A stretch of DNA of 64,000 bases. It comes from Bryum argenteum (lineage: Eukaryota > Streptophyta > Bryopsida > Bryales > Bryaceae). The stretch is from the NCBI GenBank assembly GCA_037043015.1, contig CM073321.1, positions 12,346,001-12,410,000 of the forward strand, given 5' to 3'. The translations under genes were made by a program, and so were the position numbers. This document shows positions 10,430 to 25,344 of the stretch, one piece after another. Under the pieces are notes generated by a model that was not told the DNA's origin, did not search any database, and was given only the letters and a program-made list of their open reading frames with translations. The stretch's first letter is position 1. Every line of letters starts with the position of its first letter.

Positions 10430-13400
10430 CGAGCTACACCGGTTGTGACCTCCTGCAAATGGGGTTCGAGGGTGTGGCGGTAGAACCATCCAACCCAAAA
10501 ATTGCATGTGCTCTTGAAGGGAGGGGTTACATAGAGGCATCACAAATGGTGTCACCCGTACACAGGGAGGTGTCGTGGTGTATCCACCCACGTAGGGGCC
10601 TCCAAATACATATTCTTGCATGGGAATACTAGACGTCCATTCCTAGGGCAGGAGTTCCACACGTGTGACCCATTCTGACGGTTTTGCAGAAAATTGTTGC
10701 TTTGTACTGTGTCACACACTCACACCTTCACGGGGGGAGGGTTTCATGCAGTAGCCGAAGAAATCGAATCCAAAACCCACTCCAAACGCCTATGACTATG
10801 TAATCACCGTGGAGAACATGCTCTATTACAGGTGGATTGAAGCCGGTGTCACCCCTTCTCAGGAAGGTGTGATGGTGTAGTGAAACTAAACTCCTTTGCA
10901 AAGTAGACTACTTCCGTGCGGACTACCTATAGGAGTGCATTCGTACGGGGTGTGTTACACCGATGCGAACCGTGCTAGCGGAGGTGTACCTATCCACGAG
11001 TGAGTCCGGAAATCCATTATTCTGTAGTATGACTTGGAGACGTGTCATTCTTGTAGTATGAACTACACCGGTGTCACAACTCTAGACCCGTGGTGGGGTG
11101 TCATGGTGTAGGCGCAGAAGTACAATACAAAACCAACCGCCATCGCCCATGACTGTGTAATCAGCGAACGTGCTCTGCTACAGGTGGAGTGACACCGGTG
11201 TCACCCGTTGTGAAGGAGGTGTGATGGTGTAGTCACCCTAAAATACTCCCGTGCAAAGTAGACAACTTCCATGCGTAGTACCTATAGGCCTGCATTTATA
11301 CGGAGGGCGAGGGGGTGTTACACCGGTGTCCGCCCTTATGGCAAAGGTGTGATGGTGCAGAAATCTACGAGTGAGTGCAGAAATCCGTTACTCTGTATTA
11401 TGGCTTCGAGACCGGACATTCTTCTAGTATGAATTACATCGATGTCACACCTTTGTGGGAAGGGTGTCATTTAAAAACTGCACAAATCCAATCCTAAACC
11501 CTAAACCTCCAACGCATATGACTAAGTAATCGCCGTGGGGGAGAAAGTGCTCTGCTACAGGTGGAGTGACACCGGTATCACCCGTTTTGAAGGAGGTGTG
11601 ATAGTGTAGTCACCCTAAACCAAAAAAACTCCTGAACAAAGTAGAATACTCTCGTGAGGACTACCTATACGTCTGCATTTGTAGGGGGGGTGATACACCG
11701 GTGTCAACCCTTACGACAAAGGTGTGATGGTGCAGAAATCCACGAGTGGGTGCAAAAATCCGTTACCCTGTATTATGCCTTGGAGATTGGACATTCTTCT
11801 AGTATGAATCACACCGGTGTCACACCTTCCCGGAGGAGGGTGTCATGGTGTATCCGCACAAACCCAATCCTAAACCCACCTCAAACGCCTATGACCCTGT
11901 AATCACCGTGGGGAGAAATTGCTCTGCTAGAATTGGAGAGACACCGGTGTCACCCGTTGTGAAGGAGGTGTGATGGTGTAGTCACCCTAAAAAACTCCTG
12001 TACAAAGTAGACAACTTCCGTGCGGAGTACCTATACGCCTGCATTTGTATGTAGGGAGGGGGGGCATGTTACACCGGTGTAACCCCTTATGACGGAGGTG
12101 TGATGGTGTGTACCGAAAGGTGTGAGTTCCGAAATCCGTTACCATGTATAATGCCTTGGAGACCGGGCATTTTTCTAGTACAAATAACACCGGTGCCACA
12201 TCTTCGCGGGGTGGGTGTCATGGTGTAGCCGTAGAAGTACAATCCAAAACCCACCTTACACCGCCTATGACTGTGTAATCACCGTGGTGAGAAACCTCTC
12301 TGCTATAGGTGGAGTGACACCGGTGTCACCCACTGTCAAGGAGGTGTGATGGTGTAGTCACCCTAAAAAACTCCTGTGCCCTCAAGACAACTTCCGCGTG
12401 TGGAGTACCTATACGCTTCCATTTGTATGTAGGGGGGGGGCATGTTACACCGGTGGCACCCATTGTGATGGCAGTAGGATACTGTAGTCACCCTAAAAAA
12501 CTCTTGCGCAAAGTAGACAACTTCCATATGGAGTTCCTATACGCCTGCATTTATACGTAGGGGGGGGGTGTTACACCGGTGTCACCCCTTATGACGGAGG
12601 TGTGATGGTGTCTACCCAAAGGGGTGAGTTCCGAAATCCGTAACTCTGTATAATGCCTTGGAGACCGGACATTCTTCTAGTACGAATAACACCGGTAGTA
12701 CGTGGAAGGGTGTCACAGTGTAGCCGCTAAAAACCCTGAACCCAAAACCCACCTCCGACATCTAAAATTGGGTAATTACCGTGGAGGGAACGTGCACTGC
12801 TACAGGTGGAGTGACACCGGTGTCACACCTTCCCGAGGGGAGGGTGTCATGGTGTAGCCACAGAAGTACAATCCTGAACCCACCTCCAAGGCCTATGACT
12901 GTGTAATGACCGTAGGGAACATGCTCTACTTCAGATGGCTGAACACCGGTGTCACACCTTCTCTGAAGAGGGTGTGATGGTGTAGCCACCCTATACTCTT
13001 GAGCAAAGTTGACTACTTCCGTGCGGACTACCTATAGGAGTGCATTCGTTCGGGGGTGCGTTACACCCCCGTAAAGACCGTGATGAACCTGCGTGGAGAT
13101 ACTATGATTATGTAAAGACCGTGGGAAACCTGCATTCCTGCAGGAGTAGTTACACCGGTGTCACCCCTTCTGAAGGAGGTGTGATGGTGTGGTCATCCGC
13201 TTTCAAGCAAAGTAGAATACTTTCGTGGGGATAGCGTAGGCGTGCAGTCATGTTGGAGGAGTAACACCGGTGTGAACTCTTCTGGCAGAGGTGCGATGGT
13301 GTACCCATTCACGAGCGAGTGCAAAAAAAATTACAGTGTATTAAGTCTTTTGACACCTGCAGAACCCTAGAACGAATTAGGCCGGTGTGACACCCTCGTA
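10430..13400. repeat. ACACCGGTGT satellite, monomer about 125 bp, trimeric higher-order unit about 372 bp
   Basis: The palindrome ACACCGGTGT or a close variant starts at 11065, 11192, 11320, 11436, 11569, 11695, 11811, 11941, 12071, 12187, 12317, 12447, 12573, 12689, 12814 and 12943, and continues more loosely to about 13380. Spacing is mostly 125-133 bp with a short 116-bp interval about every third step. Monomers separated by three match best (for example CCTATACGCCTGCATT blocks near 11281, 11664, 12030), so the array is a trimer-based higher-order repeat. Many copies extend to GTGACACCGGTGTCAC and are followed by GGTGTGATGGTGTA, which can pair with the ACACC arm. Confidence 0.85.
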
Positions 13401-13422
13401 GAGCAGTGCAGGATTGCAGCTA

Positions 13423-13486
13423 TGCGAGCAGTGAGCAGAAATCAATGAGCTGTGAGCAGATTTTTCTGCTCATTGAGCAGATTTTT
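13423..13486 (+). repeat. Left terminal inverted repeat, 64 bp
   Basis: Begins TGCGAGCAGTGAGCA and carries three or four TGAGCAG motifs. Its inner half contains the hairpin TGAGCAGA-TTTT-TCTGCTCA. Confidence 0.65.
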
Positions 13487-14453
13487 ATTAACTATTTTGA
13501 CATTTGGAAGTCATGAAAGTATATCCAAATTTTGAAAAAAAAGATAAAGAAGTGGTGTGCAATTCCGTGGGAAGTCCTAAACCCGTGGTAATGGAGGTCA
13601 AAATCATCTTCATAATAGAGTGGTGTACACAGAAATTTAGTACCTCGTCGCACCTACTAGTAGTTTAGGTCATTAGGAAATTGTATTGGAGGGACCAAAT
13701 TAGGGCTGACGTCATCAATCAGTCGAGATATTTAGTTTTGGGTCTAGGGATTGCGAGGCGTGTTCTCTTGTATTGGCCATGCTGCCGGAGGTGTCTCTCC
13801 GACGTTGCATGCTACTGCTACTTTGTGCCATCAATACGTTGTCTGAAGGCATATTTTCTTGGACAGTAACAAGCTGACAAGCTGACATTCCGATGCTTCT
13901 TTCATACATGTAATAAGCTAATAAAAGGATTTTGAATTGAACAAAGAAGTCCTATGTGGAACTATCATTTTAAAGCACAAACCACTCAGACCTTTATTTT
14001 TTGATTCGTAAAATTTCACTTCGAGAATGCATTGTAAGGTAACTCCAATGATAAGAATAATGAGTAAAAACTTGGTACAGAAGGACTAGTTGAGAACAAG
14101 CCCTTCAAGCTTACATGGGCGATTGAGGGTTAATATTACCTAATCTCTTATGAGATTCTTATAATTATATCGTGCAATGAAAATTAAAGACAATGGACTA
14201 TGGTTTATCACTTATATAATTTCAAAATTTTTGATGAAGAATTTTGGTCTGAAATGACAGTTGTATGATAGACTTCTAATGACTGTGATTATATAATTTG
14301 ATGTAGATTGCATTAAATTCATACAATTTAACGACTTGAAATAGCTTGAGTTTCTGAACAAATGCAATTATGAAACCACAAGTTTAGAAGAAGAAAATAA
14401 TAGGAAAATATAAGGGCCGCGGAGACAAAATATTCTAAGGGCCGCAGAGTTAG
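13487..14453. other. AT-rich stretch, no gene recognised
   Basis: Lies between the left inverted repeat and the 3' end of the minus-strand methyltransferase gene. Only short open frames and no recognised motif; the gene's 3' UTR may fall here. Confidence 0.4.
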
Positions 14454-17400
14454 TCAGTTTGCATCAGACTCTCTGGCACTAAGGTCGAAATACTGCCTAA
14501 CTCTGCAATCAAAATGTGGTGGTGGAGATATTTCATCATCACAGTCTGATGTGAAAGTAGAGAAGGCATGAGCCATGGAGTGTGCATAACATGGAAGTCG
14601 ATACGTAGGAGAAGGGCTTTGAATTAGTAAACCAAGAGCCCTGATAGTTCTTTGCGGACTCACCCAACTGCAAATGCCATGAAAAGTATTGTTAATACTT
14701 AAATCATGGAGAAGTTCAATTAAAATAACTCAAAGATAACTTACTTACAGAAGGATTCATAGGGAGCTTCGGCAATCGGAGATACATCTATGTCACCAGT
14801 CTCTATTGCTCCTTGATGAGGTTCAGGTGAACCTGGTGTCTGAAGTAGTTCTGACTAGAGTGGTACAAGCACCTCATCAAAAAGCTTCGAATCACTCTCC
14901 ATTGCTAAGATATTTCGATTCAAGGTCATGGCTGCTGAGACCGAAGCACCTGCCATAGGAATCATTAGCTTAAAAAGGTACCTTCCAGAGAATAAGAAAA
15001 GTCATTTAAAGTATATGGAGTGCGGATATTACCTACTCCAGCCTTGAAATCCACTATAATGCCATTTGCTGGGCAAATGCCATGGATTATTGTCTTTAGA
15101 AGCAGCTCAGATTTTTGTTTTGCTCCACGCCAAGGTTTGCCATCAGATTTCCTGCAAATAATGCTCTCTTCATACTGAAGATTGTAAATTATTTCATTGT
15201 TCCGAAGGTCCACATCAGGGACATACGGGTCAGAGTTGATTAGGAGTGGAAGCGGCTGCCTTGCAACTTTCCTGTCAAGTGAACGAACAAGTATAATTGC
15301 CTTGAACATGTTGGTCTGCAAGAAAACTAGCAGTGTTAGGAATAAAATGAGAAATGTAGAAAAATATAAATGAAAATAGGAATTATAACTTTATATTGAA
15401 ATGAAAATGAAAAATGAATATCACTGAATTTGGTGCTCACAGTCTTTAAGGGATTCATGTGATTAGCAAGCGGGAGAGTCTAAAAAACATTCCATTTGTC
15501 GAAGATCTTGAGCTTGTAATGTTTGAAGAATGACATAATCTCTTTTTTGATTGTCGTTGAATCCGGGTAGAATATAAGCATAACACCGTCATCATGAAGA
15601 AACTTCGTGGAGAACTGCATGACACACTTTAAGAACGATATATTCTGCTCGTTCCAATTTGGCACAGCGTGTGGCGGATCAGATACTCCTGGGACTTTCA
15701 TACCGTCAGGCTAATCGGCGATGATTAGATCAACCGCCATGATAGGATCGTCACCTGCAACTATAAGCTTACCATCCAAATGGAGGGACCTCCCTTGCAC
15801 AACCTGAAATTAACCAATCAATATTAATACAACAACAGAGAAATGGATTCTCATATCCAAACTATAAATTAGAAATTACCTGGACAAGAAATGCCTTCAT
15901 GTCCATATATTCTTTTGGCCACGGTTTGTTCAAGCTTCTTAACTCCATCAATCTAAGAAAGAAGTCGTTGGGAATCAAACACTTTGAAGTACTTTTGGAA
16001 TGTGTTGGTTGAGGATCCACCATCATTCCAAGAAGTGAAGAAGGGAGCTGTCGAATTTGTGGAACAGTGGAATCCTCGTGGTCATGTCTTGGTCGTTTTC
16101 AAATGCTCCCTGACTCAACGTAGGTTGGAGGTGGCACAAATATTAGCCTCGGAGCAGGGATGACCGCACAGTCTTCGTCTGTTTCCTCCTCATCATCCCT
16201 AAACCGTCTCGCACTCCGCCGCAGAGGTACAGGCGCTGTCACAGGTGCTGCGATACTGTCATTCTCAATTGGTGATTCTTCAATCTGCAAAGCTTGAGTG
16301 GTTGTAGAGAGTCCTGCTAGAGTTTGTGTCGCTTCAGTAGAGAGAGAAGTAGGGCGAGTTGTTGGAACTACTTGAACACTGAGTTCAGTGGCTGATTCCG
16401 TCTTGCGTTTACGAGTCCGTGACTTCTTCTCCTTGACTGCTGCAGCTGTCTCTTGACCGTCGTCCAAATCTACCACTTCTTTCTGAAGAAATGCAGGATC
16501 AACTTTGCTTCGGAGTTCCACCTCCCAACTTGGGCATCTATTGCGGGGGCAATCTAAATACCAACCACACTCCACAAAGTGCTCAGGCCCATACATAGAG
16601 ATAATTCCAGGTGTGAGCATGGTACCCTCGTCTGTCAGATCGGTGTAGTTTGCAAATTGAAACGGAAGGCGTAAAAGAACCTTAGCTAGAAGAAGAACAT
16701 GCTTGAAATATCGATACAAAATCCGTCTTACAGCTTCCTTGAAGCCGAGCTGCTGATCTGGATTATAATTCTTGTGAATTCCAACTGGATTTTCTTTGTC
16801 AGGAAGTTTCTTGAACTCTCTATAGAATGCAGGTGTCCACAACCAACATCTCATCTGCTCAACATATTCATGGATTTGAAGGATCGGCTCGCCTCCAGAT
16901 GGATGGTAAGCTTCAATTCACTGAGAGTTTCGGGGAGACGCGTTATAGCATCTTCGGCAATCTGGACCAAGAAGATAATAGAATGAGTAGTTAGATTGAT
17001 ATGACTGGGTACAAAGCAAATTGACAAGCAAATTTAGAAGCGGGCACAGAAGCTAAATTGAAATTTGATATGTAAAAAAGAAATAGCACTTGAGACTAAA
17101 AAGTCGCCTTATGCAAAAACAAATTAAATTGATCATCATTAAAAGGAAGTTTAGGGAACTTCAAATCTTCTCTTGATCGTGGTGATCGGTTCCACCTTTC
17201 CAACCAAAGTAGCTTAGTTGGAATGCTCATGGCAGAAGTAGCCATGCTCCACAACTTCTCCAAACGCATCTCCGGCGGATCAAGAAGCTCGTAGTGAATC
17301 TTCACTTGCTCTAAGAATCTGCCGTCGTATTTCTTGGCACAAATGGGAAGTTGTTTCCGTAACTCAGATTCCAAGGCAGTCTTCGTCTTTGCAACTGCCT

Positions 17401-18610
17401 TGTTGACAAAGTTGTGTATTTCCTGTCCAGTCCAGTCGTCTTTATTTGGATGTTGCTTCTCAAAGTTGGCTGCAGCGATTGATGCCGCTTCTGCAATCTC
17501 TTGCTGTTGCATGAAACAATGCACATTAAGTCGAAGGATTATTTACAAAAAAAGAGTATCAAAATTAAAGGATACAAAATAACATTAAGACATAGAATGC
17601 ACATACCTGGTAGAGGATATTAGTAAAAGCGGGGACTGTGAGTGTGTACCAAGTACTCACAGTCTTCACTTCACATTTCTTGTACTCTTTCTCTGAAAGG
17701 AGATCCTTGAAAGCCACAAGAGGCTTCTGACCAGCTGATTGTACACGATATAATTTGTGAACCAAATTCTGTTTGACATGGCTTTTCTCATTACGCCTGC
17801 ATAGCAAAGAGAAATTATTTTTATTCCCATTTCTACACTGTACATCTCAACCAATAAAAACAACATTGATGGCTTACAAGTTTATATCATGAAGAATTGA
17901 TAACGTGTCTACCACTTTGCCTTTAACTTCCAGAAGAATGCAGTCCACCACGTAATGCCAGTGCAGATCATCGCCATGCTTTTTGTTGATGATAGCCATC
18001 CATGCTTGCAACCTATGATTGCCATCCCAGACGTGGAACAATTTGTTTGAAAATTGTGCCAAGTCAGCGTCATCGCGCAACTGCTTCTCGAAGTTATTGT
18101 TTACTGTGTGCCAATGATCACTCCATGATGCCTTAACTTCATCGGTGACGTCGGCTATTTCACCATTGTCATTCTCCAAAGCAACGTAGAACACTCCATG
18201 CCCCTCCAGGTACCCTCCGTGGACAAAATGTCGTTGTAAATGAAGAATATCATTCTTCATGGCTGGACGCACAACAGTCAACCCTTTCAACCTGCATAAT
18301 GGAATGTTTAAACGAAATTTGGACTTTGGTTTGAATTGCAAAGCCTCAATTGCAGACCCAGTATTAATCGACTCCTTCTCCACAATCCCGTCAAGTTCGA
18401 CTTCAACCTTCTTCTCAGTCAGTGGAATTGAAGCTGGGTTAACACCCTCTATTGCAACCTCTTCGTCCACCATCGTATCAGCTCCGCCTGACGTATTTGA
18501 GTTCAGAGCAACAATGTTATCTGACTCCAATCTCACGTCTGTGGTTGAATCCAAGTTGAACTCCAGTGCTTCTGCTACGAGTACTTCAGCATCCACCTCG
18601 TGCTCATCAT
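14454..18610 (-). pseudogene. ParB-like / DNA methyltransferase gene (gene A), multi-exon, decayed
   Basis: Eight exons can be joined at GT-AG borders on the minus strand: 18610-17878, 17796-17607, 17513 to about 17100, 16961-15880, 15803-15441, 15315-15033, 14949-14749 and about 14667-14454. Exon 1 has VWDGNHRLQAW (GNHR at 18013-18024), a ParB-like signature. Exon 5 has a motif IV-like DLIIAD-stop-PDG, and exons 6-7 join into motif I, VDFKAGVGGASVSAA. Motif IV before motif I is the beta order of N6-adenine/N4-cytosine DNA methyltransferases, which methylate DNA in the nucleus. Basic KKSRTRKRK in exon 4 may be a nuclear signal. Lesions are TGA at 16099, TAG at 15711, 15480 and 14855, and a frameshift near 16910. 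The 5' end is not fixed, the exon 3 donor is unclear, and the phase of the last exon is uncertain. It lies inside the inverted-repeat unit, next to GCCGGTACCGGC palindromes. Confidence 0.6.
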
Positions 18611-19526
18611 CTGAACAACAAGAGAATGTAAGAAATTGATCATTTTATTTCCAAGCATCATTCAAATTTAACAAGTTTATCACAAGGTGACTAGATTGTT
18701 GTGCTTTTAGCGATGGTGAGGTGATGAAGTTGTTGGCGAACGTAAATTGTTGTTGAGTCGCGTTGGACATTGATCTGTATGCTGCATTCACTAGAGCGCT
18801 TTGTTAGCAAAATGAGCCTGAGCTTGGTATCACTCAAAAGAGGCTGCCAGTACCGGCAGGTTCCACTACTTTACCACTATGTGATGATCTCAATAACTCT
18901 TGTTTAACGAGCAATATCAAGAAGTCTGAGAATTGTACAAATGACATCTTCTTATATCCTCCAAATACTAGATTACTTTGAAATAAGAGACAAAATTACA
19001 GTAACAACGAATGGTCAACAATAAAGAGATTCAAGGACTATACTAGAACTTTAGAATATAAGAGGTAGCCAAAAGTATTTGCCGGTACCGGCAAGATGAA
19101 AATACTCTATTTGAGCGTGTTCAATGCATTTCTTCATTAGTGCACCAGTCATTCATGTACTTCAACAAACTCCATTTTCTTCCCAAAATGGTCTCCAGCG
19201 CATTCCAAAAGCCCATACAAAATTATTCCAATTGAGCAAACATGCTCATTTTTGAAACCTGCCGGTACCGGCGGATTACCTATAGTGAGTTTCAAGAAGT
19301 AAAATCACTATGTGCATTGTAAAGGCATGTCACCCCTGTGCATGTTAGATAAACCCTCATAACTTATAACTATCCTTAAACAACCGGAATCAGCACTTGC
19401 CGGTACCGGCAGGTACATAACATGTCGCTCCGGGCCGCCCTGTTGCAACAAACATTCACTTATGAAAGGGAATATGCATTGATCTAATATGTAAGACAAT
19501 CAAGGTACAACAAAGCAATTGAGAAC

Positions 19527-19580
19527 AATCCACATTAAACAATCCACATTAAACAATCCACATTAAACAATCCACATTGA
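19527..19580. repeat. 14-bp tandem repeat, four copies
   Basis: The unit AATCCACATTAAAC is repeated four times with the last copy changed; it sits between palindromes. Confidence 0.85.
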
Positions 19581-19929
19581 AGAATAGTGACGAAAGTCAT
19601 GATTCCGGTACCGGCAGCATCGAATATGCAAGATCCTATTTCGATGCAAGATCCGACTTGTTCCCAACGAGCAGCATATTTACATTCTCCCTATGGTTTA
19701 AATGCAAAAACACAATCCCTTCAATTCTACAAAAGTCCGCCTAACGATCTGCATCGCAATGTGACCGTGTTGTCGATCCAATCCTTACCTGCCGGTACCG
19801 GCAGGTACACGAGATTGAGATATCCGGATACTAAAATAGAGACCCAAGGTATGATGCAACAGCATACAAAAGCAGAGGGAAGTCCAAAATGATCGCATCA
19901 GGTTCGACTCAAGCAACAAGCTGACAAAG

Positions 19930-20432
19930 TGAAAAAGATTCTGGTGGAGTTGCAGCACCTTCGGTGAGTTACTGTTAGAATTGAGTTGGTTTTTCAAGCA
20001 AGCAGGTCGAACAGGCATTGGATAGTTGTCTGAATTACGTGAAGGAAGTGCAACATCCAGACAAGCAATATTATTCTTTTCAATCTTCTTTAGGACTAGG
20101 GACTTCAATTCTTCCAGACTGACTTTGCCATGGCAACTCCCAAATGAGAACCTTCCGTAACAAAGAGACCTGCTCAAGACTGTCATAATGTAATCAATCA
20201 GGGAGTTGCAACGTACCTTGAGTATTTGGAGCTGCATCGGGTGTTGTTGGTGATACCAATGCCGGCTCGGCGTCAAGCACTATACTCAGCTTTGCAATTG
20301 AGGATCTGAGATTGTCTGCAATTACTGGACTTGCAGCAGCAGCCGCAGCATCAGCAGCCTCGACTTGAAGTTCATGCTCCTGTTGGTTGATAATGACGTC
20401 AATCAAGCCTTGAGTGGCATCTTCTCGTGGAA
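19930..20432 (-). other. Possible exons of unassigned gene
   Basis: A minus-strand open stretch from about 20432 to a GT donor at 20217 encodes EHELQVEAADAAAAAA and further hydrophilic sequence. The following segment has LEELKSLVLKKIEKNN in a different frame. I recognise no domain. They could be 5' exons of the methyltransferase gene or 3' exons of the SERRATE-like gene. Confidence 0.25.
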
Positions 20433-20953
20433 AATCCCTTTACAATCTGAATCAGTATCTGCACTGCACATTTGCTAATAAACTACTGACAGTCGGCCAT
20501 CACTCTCATATTTCTTCAAATTGTGTAAGAATATCTCAAAGAGCTAATAAAATTACACGTATTCGATGCAACTTTCGAATTGCACCATTCATCTGTCATC
20601 CAAATTGAAAAACTAATCAAGGTGTACCTTTTTGTACTCCACTTTCAATTCGAAATGGAGGTGGTAGTCATGATGCTGTGGTATAGTATCTGTGACCAAA
20701 CTGCAAAACAAGAATCGATATAACATTCGTCAGATTACAGACTATCGTACACGCACAAACAAGCAAATTAAGGTGCTTGCACCACCTACAATTCAATGTT
20801 GTATCTCTGCATTAGACAGAACTTCTGTGACCTTGCTGAATATACGCCAAAGCTGAGATACTAATGTGGCACACACTGCGCTTGAGCGGGAATGGTATAG
20901 AAGATGCAAATAGCAGGAGACGGTTACGGATCCATGACTTTCGAATCTCTTAC

Positions 20954-21920
20954 CATTCATCGTCCTTGTGCTGCTCAAAGAACGCCCTCTTCTGCGTTGT
21001 GATAAATTCTGGCTTGTATTCTTCATACCTGTAAAAAAACTCAGAACCGAAGAAAGTGTTGATTATAACCAACAATTTGAAGATTCAACCCAAAGACTAA
21101 TGTTCCTGATAACGTAATGAAGATACAAGCACGGTGTAGCTATTAGTCAAATTCTCGACACGTCCAGAAGTGACTCTACGAAGCTATTACCTGCCCACAG
21201 ATAGATTGCGCCAGACACCGAACACTCATATCGCAAAGAAAAAGCAACCCTGCGTACTCTGTCCAAGTGTACAAACTCACAAAGAAGACAAATAAGATAA
21301 CTTTACCTACGCTCAACTTCTCCGAGCAACACATCATCCTCGAGCTCCACTATGAACTGCTTGTATGACATCAATCCATCCCTGTGCAACAAATTAGGTT
21401 CAGGCTCCTTGAGGAAAAAATGTTAGGATATGAAAAGTAACTATCCATCGAAGTTACCGAATGCATGGTAAACACAGTTTCAAGAACAGACCTTCGCGGC
21501 GGAGGCCCACCACCGTACATACTCGGATACGCTCCATCCCTAAAACCTCCACGACCTGCTCAAGGCAATTTTCAAAATATGAACTATTAAGACTACTTCA
21601 GATAGTGATGTCCCCAGAAATAATCGAATGCGCAATCAGAGATCGATGATAGAGATTCTCCACATAAAGATTACTCTGAAAAAAGTACGCAAATCAAGTT
21701 TCTTTCAGCTCAACAAAGTTCCAATGCCTTACTAGACACTGTAACCAGTACTTGATTCATAGCCTGCGAAGGTTAGTGAAGAGTTACTAAAGGCTCAGAA
21801 CAGATTTCTCAATATGTGCAGAAGACTATAGTTCTCTTCTCTCATGCTCTGGACGAGATCATGAAGGTTTTTTGGAACTAACCTCGTCCGTATACACTAA
21901 CCCCATCAAATCCTCCATAC
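20954..21920 (-). pseudogene. SE: SERRATE/ARS2-like gene fragment
   Basis: Five minus-strand exons join with matching phases: 21920-21883 (YGGFDGVSVYGRG), about 21766-21744 (YESSTGY), 21555-21492 (GGFRDGAYPSMYGGGPPP), 21381-21307 (DGLMSYKQFIVELEDDVL) and 21028-20954 (YEEYKPEFITTQKRAFFEQ, then HKDDEW). The Gly-rich lead and the L-M-x-Y-K-Q-F then R-Y-x-E-Y-K-x-E-F then K-R-A-F-F then H-K-D-x-E-W series match the N-terminal region of SERRATE/ARS2, the RNA-processing factor that works with the cap-binding and microRNA-processing machinery. The next conserved block (K-Y-H-P-T-N-L in family members) and the C2H2 finger are not found downstream, so I infer a truncated copy. No stop breaks the five exons. 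Intron 5' ends read GTTAGT, GTGTCT, GTCTGT, GTAAAG and GTAAGA. Palindromes of the GCCGGTACCGGC family lie on both sides. Confidence 0.65.
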
Positions 21921-24144
<2,224 letters not shown>

Positions 24145-24501
24145 TTATAAACATTTAAAAACTGATGGTACCTCTTGCGATTCATCTCCAATTGGAGGCT
24201 CTGCTTGTTGCATTGTCTTGGCGATAGGAGATTGATATGATTCACGAGCGACCTCCTCTAGAATAGGAAAAAGGCTCTTTGTTGTATCCCCTATTCCTCT
24301 TAATCTACTCTCTCTGTGAATCCTTCGTTTTGCACTGCTCTTCTTGTTCGTAAAGTACAATCGCCCACCTGACACTCGCTTTCTATGCCTCTTCTTGCAG
24401 ATTGTTGAACCTAATTGATCCTCGACTTCTAAGGCTCTCGGCATCTGTAAGCACGTCGCTGCAAGATGAACATCTGAAATTGCATAATCGATTTGAAACA
24501 C
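24145..24501 (-). CDS. Hypothetical basic exon
   Basis: A 118-codon minus-strand frame with basic clusters (CKKRHRKR, KKSSAKRRIHRESR) that could be nuclear signals, followed by an acidic Ser/Pro-rich end. No domain is recognised and start and splice sites are unclear. It could be a 5' exon of either minus-strand gene to its left. Confidence 0.25.
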   Translation of the reverse strand: MFQIDYAISDVHLAATCLQMPRALEVEDQLGSTICKKRHRKRVSGGRLYFTNKKSSAKRRIHRESRLRGIGDTTKSLFPILEEVARESYQSPIAKTMQQAEPPIGDESQEVPSVFKCL

Positions 24502-25344
24502 TCAGAGGTTGAAACACTCATCCCTAATAAACATCTATTATTTCCTTAGAACTATACCTACTTCACATTGAGCAGCCTTTTATTATAATTATCAGCGCAG
24601 ACAACATTATTAATTACCCCACCACATCTTTGTGTGGTGTATCATTACTGTAAATGGATTCCGTAAGTAGTGGACTCTACTTCAATTAATACGAGCCACC
24701 ACTTCTACCTTTCTTTTGTAAGTTTCTCCAAGTTACTTCATTTGGTTTTTGTACAACGACCCCATGTACCCTCTTCTTCCGTCTCTTACTTCTAGCACTG
24801 TTGCTTTGTAAGAATTTCTGACAGCGCTCTAGCTTTAGTACTTTTCACGTTTACTAAGAAAACGGCGCAGTGATCCAAATTAGTTACCGAGCCTTCTTTG
24901 AAAGAAACCGTCGCCACTGACATTGTCTATTATGCTCCTCTAATTCATTGTAAAGAGTAGCCGCCCTGTTCCATAAGCCGTCAATATATTATACTCTGCA
25001 TACGGGGCCATCAATGACTTCGGATTTGAAATGATACTGTGGATGGGCTTTATTAAGCCATACTATCCCACATCCACCATTTTTCCATAGCCCTATTATA
25101 ACTTTTGGCGGCCCCCGCTGTTAATATGTGCGGTCGGTCAGATTATTGGAATGAATTTCATAGAGCACGCTTCCTGGGCCATCAATATCAGTGCAGCCTC
25201 CACTTTGATGTCTTATAGTACTACCACTTTCTGCTCTTATTTTACCTGACGGCTACTATCATTCAAAAATATAGCGTGCTTCGTATAAATAATGTACTCT
25301 GACTAAGTAATGCTCATCCTCTGCTTTCCTCACGTCATGCGTTA
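24502..25344. other. No gene recognised; region upstream of MULE
   Basis: AT-rich sequence with no convincing coding frame. It probably includes the 5' flank of the plus-strand transposase. Confidence 0.35.
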
